25,577 nt of DNA from assembly GCA_035566895.1 (NCBI GenBank), contig DATMQA010000178.1:1-25577 (forward strand), written 5' to 3'. The translations under genes and the position numbers were made by a program. Positions 20,902 to 25,577 of the stretch are shown here, piece after piece (position 1 is the stretch's first letter; every line of letters begins with the position of its first letter). The notes under the pieces were generated by a model, which searched no databases, was not told where the DNA came from, and saw nothing but the letters and a program-made list of their open reading frames with translations. This DNA comes from DATMQA01 sp035566895. Lineage in GTDB: Bacteria > Verrucomicrobiota > Verrucomicrobiia > Limisphaerales > UBA8199.

Positions 20902-22452
20902 TCAGGCGTAATTGAAGGCTTTGATGAAAGGTTCGAGTCGGGTCATGTACGGATCAAGGTACTTCTGATAATTCCGCCAACGGCCGACCGCCGTCCGGTA
21001 AAGGGGCCTTTTCACGTCCGCGTGGGATGGCGACCGGACGCGCTTCGCGCTGGCATGCTCGTAGAATTTCAGGACGTTGTCCTCGAACCCCATGCCCAGA
21101 AACCCCAGTACCGACCGAGCCACGGAAGCAAGGTCATCTACCATCTCCTCGTACCGGACATACCTCCACTGATCCCCCATGCGCGGGAGCATCTCGAGCC
21201 AGAATCCCATCACATTGGCGTACTGATTCACGGTTCCCTCAATGCTGTGGTAGGAGGAGCTGATCGGCGTGAGCGGCAGGGCCTGCATAAAGCAACTCAC
21301 GATGACGTCGCGCGGGTCGCGCAGCGCGACGAGGAATTTCGTCTCGGGAAAAACTCGCACCACCATGGGAATCATTAAATTCAACGCCGGGTTCTTATCC
21401 AGGAGCAGGCGGCCGCCGATTTTGGCGCGAAGGAGCAGTTCGGCGCAATGGAAGTAGTTTTCACGCGCGTGGCAAAGCAGGCTGGGCGGAACCGAGTCGA
21501 GCGCCTGGATGATGCTGGTTCCTTCGGGAAAATCGCGAATGAGAGGCAGGTACGCCTCGTCGTGCATGAGCTTCGTCTCTTCGGCGCTGATCACGTCACT
21601 GTGGGCGTCGAGCACCTGCTCGAGGAGGGTTGTGCCGGAGCGTGGATGGCCGCAGAGCAGCGCGATCCGCCGCGGAGGCTGGAGCCTGGCAGCCTCAGCG
21701 CGCCAGCGGTCCATGACGGCGGTGGTAATGGTTTGCTCCATTTCCTTGGCGCGGTTTTGCATATGCTGGACTGTGGCAGCGTGCGGCCCCGCATAGGGGC
21801 GTAGAATGGCCTTCGCTTCCAACAGCGCGACCATGGCCTCGTCGTATTGGGCCTCGCCGTCCAGGATGCCGGCCAGCTCGTATGCCGCGCGGACGCGCAC
21901 GTGAACGACGGCCGCGGGATTCGTCAGGAGCTGGCGGAGGAGCGGCTTGGCCTCCTGGAGGTTGCCGCGCAGCCGTGTGAGCATCGCCTCGGCGAGCAGC
22001 ACGCGCGGGTCCTTGCGATCCATCTGCGCCGCGCGCGCGACCAGCTCGGCAGCTTCGTCTATGCGCTGGTCGCGAAGGTAAAGGTCTGCCAGCGTGATCA
22101 GCGAGGCGACGGAGACGCCCTTCTTCTGGCTGGCGCGCGCGAGGTAGGCCACCGCCAGGTCGAGCTCGTCGAGCTCCAAACAAATCCGCCCCGCTTCGCC
22201 GAGAGTGTGAGCGCGATCTTTCGAAATTTGCAACGCTTTCTCGACGTAGCCTTCGGCCGCGGGAAAGTCGTAACGCCGCCCATAAGCACGCGCGAGATCG
22301 AGCAGCCGGAGCGGGTTGAATGGCTCTTTATGGGCCACCCGCTCAATCAAGCTGATGCCCTTCTGGTAATCCTGCCGTCCCCAGGCCTCGTCGGCTTCCC
22401 GGTAGAGTCGCTCAATCGCGGGATTTGGTTGATTCAGGTGTGACCGGCTCAT
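20902..22452 (-). CDS. TPR-repeat sulfotransferase family protein
   Basis: The 516-residue protein has no signal peptide. Residues about 10-240 form tetratricopeptide-like helical repeats, e.g. ADEAWGRQDYQKGISLIERV and LADLYLRDQRIDEAAELVARA. Residues about 262-510 form a PAPS-dependent sulfotransferase domain. The 5'-phosphosulfate loop is GHPRSGTTLLEQ (268-279), and the 3'-phosphate-binding segment is LRDPRDVIVSCF (377-388). By family it transfers sulfate from PAPS to a carbohydrate or protein hydroxyl; the TPR part would hold the acceptor or partner. The acceptor is unknown. It is divergent from the histidine kinase gene, with 93 bases between the start codons, and lies 181 bases upstream of the PEP-CTERM gene on the same strand. 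Confidence 0.9.
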   Translation of the reverse strand: MSRSHLNQPNPAIERLYREADEAWGRQDYQKGISLIERVAHKEPFNPLRLLDLARAYGRRYDFPAAEGYVEKALQISKDRAHTLGEAGRICLELDELDLAVAYLARASQKKGVSVASLITLADLYLRDQRIDEAAELVARAAQMDRKDPRVLLAEAMLTRLRGNLQEAKPLLRQLLTNPAAVVHVRVRAAYELAGILDGEAQYDEAMVALLEAKAILRPYAGPHAATVQHMQNRAKEMEQTITTAVMDRWRAEAARLQPPRRIALLCGHPRSGTTLLEQVLDAHSDVISAEETKLMHDEAYLPLIRDFPEGTSIIQALDSVPPSLLCHARENYFHCAELLLRAKIGGRLLLDKNPALNLMIPMVVRVFPETKFLVALRDPRDVIVSCFMQALPLTPISSSYHSIEGTVNQYANVMGFWLEMLPRMGDQWRYVRYEEMVDDLASVARSVLGFLGMGFEDNVLKFYEHASAKRVRSPSHADVKRPLYRTAVGRWRNYQKYLDPYMTRLEPFIKAFNYA

Positions 22453-22545
22453 GTCGGTAAAAGCGGTTCTGAATTCTTGGTTTAATTGCCTTTTCAGGGC
22501 AAGGACATTGTGCTAGCCTCGTTGCATATCCGTCCGGAAGTTTGC

Positions 22546-24702
22546 ATGACAAGCACAGTGCTCAAGCTTCACCTGGTCGCGATTTTCTGTTTCGTGTACC
22601 TGGTCCGGGCTGTTGCCGCTGCAGGTGCCGTTCCGGAGGCGGTAATAACTAATCAGTCCGCTTCATCGGCCGTTGATTCCCGGCCTTCGGTCCTCAGGAC
22701 CGCAGAGCAGGTTCATTGGTTGACTCGCGAGGAGGCGGCCGGGGGCCGGCAGGTGCTGATCCGCGGTGTGATTACCTGCGCCTTTCCCGGATTCGAAGCG
22801 GCGGTGGTCCAGGACGAAACGAGTGGGATTTACATTGACCATTGGAATCCTTCAACCGGGGGGCCGCCCCGGGTCGGAGAGTTAGTTGAAGTTGAAGGCA
22901 CGACCGATCCAGGCCAGTTCGCGCCGCGGATTCATGCAGTTCGGATTGCCCTGCTCGGCACCAGGGAGCTGCCACAACCGGTTCATCCCTACTGGGACCA
23001 GTTGATCAACGGCAGTCTGGATACCCAGTTCGTGGAGCTGGAGGGGATTGTTACCGCCGCCCGCGCGGACACGGTCACGCTGCTCACGCACGGCGGCAAG
23101 ATCAATACGCTGGTCCTTGACACAAACGGTGGCACGAACGGCATCGCGTTGAAGCAATATGAAGGTGCGCTCGTGCGGCTGCGGGGTTGCTTATTTGCCT
23201 CCTGGGACCCTGCCACTCATCAGGTCAATGTCAGCGAGGTCCGCATGTTTGCTCCGTCGGTGACGGTGGTTGACGCTCCGCTGGCGGATGTCTTTGCCAT
23301 GACGCCGAAACGGGTGACCGAGCTGCTTCTATTCGATCCCCAGGCCAGCGCGCTCAGACGAGTGAAAGTCGCCGGCCAGATCGTGCATGAGCGCCAGGGG
23401 CAATATTATGCGATGGACGGGACCAACGGCTTTCGGTTCCTCCCGAAAGGCAGTGTGAGTCTGGCGGTCGGTGACCTGGTGGAAGTGGTAGGCTTTCCGA
23501 GCTTGACGGGGCCGTCGCCCGTGTTGCTGGAGGCTATGGCGCGCAAAATGGGTGAGGCCTCCGTGCCAGGCCCCCGCCCGCTTGATGCAAACGGTTTGTT
23601 CCGCGCCGAAAACGACGCCATCCGCGTGCGTGTCGAAGCGGTGCTCTTGAATCTGAGCGGGGATCAGCGGACGCTGGAGTTGCAGGCCGGTTTGCAGCGA
23701 TTCGTCGCTCACCTGGATGGTGAGGCCGGGCCAGCCGCCATGCCGCCATCCGCTTTGCCGGCCCCGGGGCAGAGTAAAGAAATTGATCTGCCGCCGGGAA
23801 GCCGGCTGGAGTTGACGGGCGTTTACGCCGGCAGCGGAGGCAACCGCACCACGGCGACGGAGGTCGCCAATTTCGAGTTGTTGCTGAACTCAGCGGTGGA
23901 CATCCGGGTCTTGGTGCGGCCCCCGTTTTGGACGCTGTCGCGATTGCTGATTCTGGTAAGCGCGCTGCTGGGCGGCCTGGGTTTGGCCCTGGTTTGGATC
24001 CGGCTTCTCCATCACAAGGTTCAACAGCGCACGGCCCAGCTTCAGCGGGAGGTGCATGACCGCGAAAAGGCCGAGCATCAGCGCGCCCTGGCGCAGGAAC
24101 GCGCCCGCATTGCGCGCGACTTGCACGACGATTTGGGCAGCAGTCTGACTGAGATCAGCATGCTGGCCACCGTCAGCCCCGCGCTGAATTTGCCCCCGGG
24201 TGAGGCAACCGAACGCATGGAGACCATCGCCGGAAAATCCCGCACCCTGGTTTACGCCCTGGACGAAATTGTCTGGGCGGTGGACCCGGAGCGCGACACG
24301 CTGGCTTCAGTGGCCCGGTACTTGGCGAGCTACGCGGAGGAATATCTCGCGGGGTTGAAGCTGGCGTGCCGCGTGCATATCCCCAATTGGTTTCCCGACC
24401 AGGTGGTTTCCGGCGAGGTGCGCCACCATCTCTTTCTCGCCGTGAAGGAGGCGCTCAACAACGCCGTCCGGCACGGCGGCGCCACCGAGATCGGCTTCCG
24501 CGTCCGGGTGCTGGAAAACCGGCTTTGGATTTTGATCACCGACAACGGAAGCGGCTTCGATACGTTCGGGGGCTCAAACGGGCATGGCCTGGTGAATCTG
24601 CGCAACCGGTTGGAGCAGTTGCACGGTCAGTGCGAACTGGAATCCGCTCCCGGGGCGGGCACGACCGTCTCCCTGCAATTGCCGCTGCCGATCCCGGAAT
24701 AA
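22546..24702 (+). CDS. Sensor histidine kinase (NarL/DesK type) with extracytoplasmic OB-fold-like modules
   Basis: The 718-residue product starts at ATG 22546, preceded by GGAAG; a TTG at 22486 would put 20 extra residues before the signal peptide. After the signal (about 1-27), four beta-rich OB-like modules lie at about 69-140, 160-235, 271-338 and 358-450, each with a 'V.V.G.V' entry and most with 'VG(D/E)LVEV.G'. A transmembrane helix (about 462-484) and a charged linker follow. The HisKA_3 helix ARIARDLHDDLGSSLTEIS has H527 as the phospho-acceptor. The ATPase domain has the N-box EALNNAVRHG, then TDNGSGFD and GHGLVNLRNRLEQL. It senses something outside the cytoplasm and phosphorylates the adjacent regulator. 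The signal is unknown. Confidence 0.92.
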   Translation: MTSTVLKLHLVAIFCFVYLVRAVAAAGAVPEAVITNQSASSAVDSRPSVLRTAEQVHWLTREEAAGGRQVLIRGVITCAFPGFEAAVVQDETSGIYIDHWNPSTGGPPRVGELVEVEGTTDPGQFAPRIHAVRIALLGTRELPQPVHPYWDQLINGSLDTQFVELEGIVTAARADTVTLLTHGGKINTLVLDTNGGTNGIALKQYEGALVRLRGCLFASWDPATHQVNVSEVRMFAPSVTVVDAPLADVFAMTPKRVTELLLFDPQASALRRVKVAGQIVHERQGQYYAMDGTNGFRFLPKGSVSLAVGDLVEVVGFPSLTGPSPVLLEAMARKMGEASVPGPRPLDANGLFRAENDAIRVRVEAVLLNLSGDQRTLELQAGLQRFVAHLDGEAGPAAMPPSALPAPGQSKEIDLPPGSRLELTGVYAGSGGNRTTATEVANFELLLNSAVDIRVLVRPPFWTLSRLLILVSALLGGLGLALVWIRLLHHKVQQRTAQLQREVHDREKAEHQRALAQERARIARDLHDDLGSSLTEISMLATVSPALNLPPGEATERMETIAGKSRTLVYALDEIVWAVDPERDTLASVARYLASYAEEYLAGLKLACRVHIPNWFPDQVVSGEVRHHLFLAVKEALNNAVRHGGATEIGFRVRVLENRLWILITDNGSGFDTFGGSNGHGLVNLRNRLEQLHGQCELESAPGAGTTVSLQLPLPIPE

Positions 24703-24707
24703 CTGCC

Positions 24708-25370
24708 ATGAACACCGTCGCCATTGTTGAAGACAACGCCGTGATACGACAGACGTTCTGTCAGTGGATTGATGCCGCGCCCGGGTTCCGGTGTGTGTTC
24801 GCCTGCGCGACCGCTGAGGAGGCGCTGGCTGAAATCCCGCGGCTCAAGCCGGACGTTGTGCTCATGGACATTCATTTGCCCGGCCAATCGGGGATCGCCT
24901 GCACGGCCCAACTCAAAGAAAAGCTTCCCGACGTTCAAGTCATCATCGTGACCGTGTATCGCAATCACGAGTTGATTTTTCAGGCGTTGCAAGCCGGCGC
25001 CTGCGGCTATCTATTGAAGCGATCCAGTCCGGAGGAGCTGCTGAAAGCGATCAGCGAAGTGCGTTCCGGCGGCGCGCCGATGACCAGTGAAATTGCCCGC
25101 ATGTTGGTGGAGGCCTTTCAGAAGAAACCCGCCACCCTGGTGGCCAGCGACGGACTGACCCAGCGTGAATCCGAGATTCTGGTTTTGCTCTCGGAGGGCC
25201 TGAGCAATAAGGAGATCGCCGACCGCGTCAAAATCAGTTACGACACGGTGCGCGCGCACCTGCGGCATATTTACGAAAAACTTCACGTGCGCGGGCGAAC
25301 CGAGGCGGTCAGGAAATACTTGAAATCTTCGAACCCGGTTAGCACGGGATTAGGCCGTGAGGGAAGCTGA
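24708..25370 (+). CDS. Response regulator, NarL/FixJ (LuxR-type HTH) family
   Basis: The 220-residue protein starts at ATG 24708, 5 bases after the kinase stop, so the pair is co-transcribed. The receiver domain (1-120) has E8/D9, the phospho-acceptor D54 in VVLMDIHLPGQSG, T82 and K104. The LuxR-type helix-turn-helix (about 150-210) reads LTQRESEILVLLSEGLSNKE, followed by IADRVKISYDTVRAHLRHIY. It binds DNA when phosphorylated. Its targets are unknown; the neighbouring sulfotransferase, PEP-CTERM or glycosidase genes are candidates by position only. The open frame extends upstream into the kinase gene, but similarity to receiver domains begins at this ATG. Confidence 0.95.
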   Translation: MNTVAIVEDNAVIRQTFCQWIDAAPGFRCVFACATAEEALAEIPRLKPDVVLMDIHLPGQSGIACTAQLKEKLPDVQVIIVTVYRNHELIFQALQAGACGYLLKRSSPEELLKAISEVRSGGAPMTSEIARMLVEAFQKKPATLVASDGLTQRESEILVLLSEGLSNKEIADRVKISYDTVRAHLRHIYEKLHVRGRTEAVRKYLKSSNPVSTGLGREGS

Positions 25371-25577
25371 TTGGACTTGGTGTCGAGTTAAGCTGCTGGC
25401 CCGGGCTTGTGTTCCAGTTGAGCATATTGGGTCCACCGCCGCCGAGCGCATCTCAGTTTCTTGCTGGGTTAAAGGAAGTATGAGGGAACAGGAGGTGCCA
25501 ACGGTCATTCCGCCAGAATATTTCCAGACACATTAAGGCTTCGTCGCCTCGCTGACTCCAGAACTGGCCTGTGCGCT
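25371..25577. other. Terminal 207 bases, no gene recognised
   Basis: Only very short frames are present, for example a 17-codon frame at about 25480. No tRNA, terminator with T-run or promoter is convincing. A gene may begin beyond the window edge. Confidence 0.5.

Noticed and set aside
22486..22545. TTG start at 22486 for the histidine kinase
   Set aside because: ATG 22546 is preceded by GGAAG and begins directly with the signal peptide; the extra 20 residues would disrupt it.

Overview
The window reads as a chromosomal piece of a GC-rich Gram-negative bacterium, most likely a verrucomicrobium of the Pedosphaera/Limisphaerales kind. That placement is an inference. It rests on a PEP-CTERM protein, large secreted Ig/LamG proteins ending in a 'FYR' tail, a GxxExxY-family relic, a TPR-sulfotransferase, many lineage-style short interspersed repeats, weak or absent Shine-Dalgarno sites, and a secreted glycosidase cluster. 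No rRNA, tRNA, CRISPR array or intact transposase was seen.

Region 1 (1-9894, + strand) is a nearly complete pentose-utilisation locus that looks built for L-arabinose. It holds a FucI/AraA-like ketol-isomerase (cut by the window edge), L-ribulokinase (araB), L-ribulose-5-phosphate 4-epimerase (araD), a lipoprotein aldose 1-epimerase, and a CUT2-type sugar ABC importer (lipoprotein binding protein, double-ATPase subunit, permease). It ends with a PocR-domain AraC-family regulator. The importer and mutarotase would supply the sugar, and the three enzymes would turn it into D-xylulose 5-phosphate. The gaps between these genes are full of repeats: a 38-bp perfect inverted repeat whose arms are themselves hairpins, a 17-bp inverted-repeat cassette with a GxxExxY relic, and four arrays of a 9-bp unit (TTAACYCNN).

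Region 2 (9895-10632) has no intact gene. It carries what look like decayed C-terminal ends of secreted 'FYR-tail' proteins.

Region 3 (10633-17643, + strand) starts with a 61-residue hypothetical protein. Three large exported carbohydrate-active proteins follow: a GH38-like alpha-mannosidase, a Tat-exported glycosidase-like protein with a beta-galactosidase-trimerisation-like domain, and a clan GH-D (GH27/GH36-like) alpha-galactosidase-like protein. The first two overlap by ATGA and the third follows after 18 bp, so this is probably a glycan-degradation operon.

Region 4 (17648-22452, - strand) runs convergent to it. It encodes two secreted paralogues that share one N-terminal domain: one continues into Ig + LamG + FYR tail, the other ends in PEP-CTERM. 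A TPR-sulfotransferase lies upstream of them.

Region 5 (22546-25370, + strand) is a two-component pair. The NarL/DesK-type histidine kinase has an extracytoplasmic sensor that I read as four OB-fold-like modules, and its partner is a LuxR/NarL-type response regulator. The last 207 bases hold nothing recognisable.
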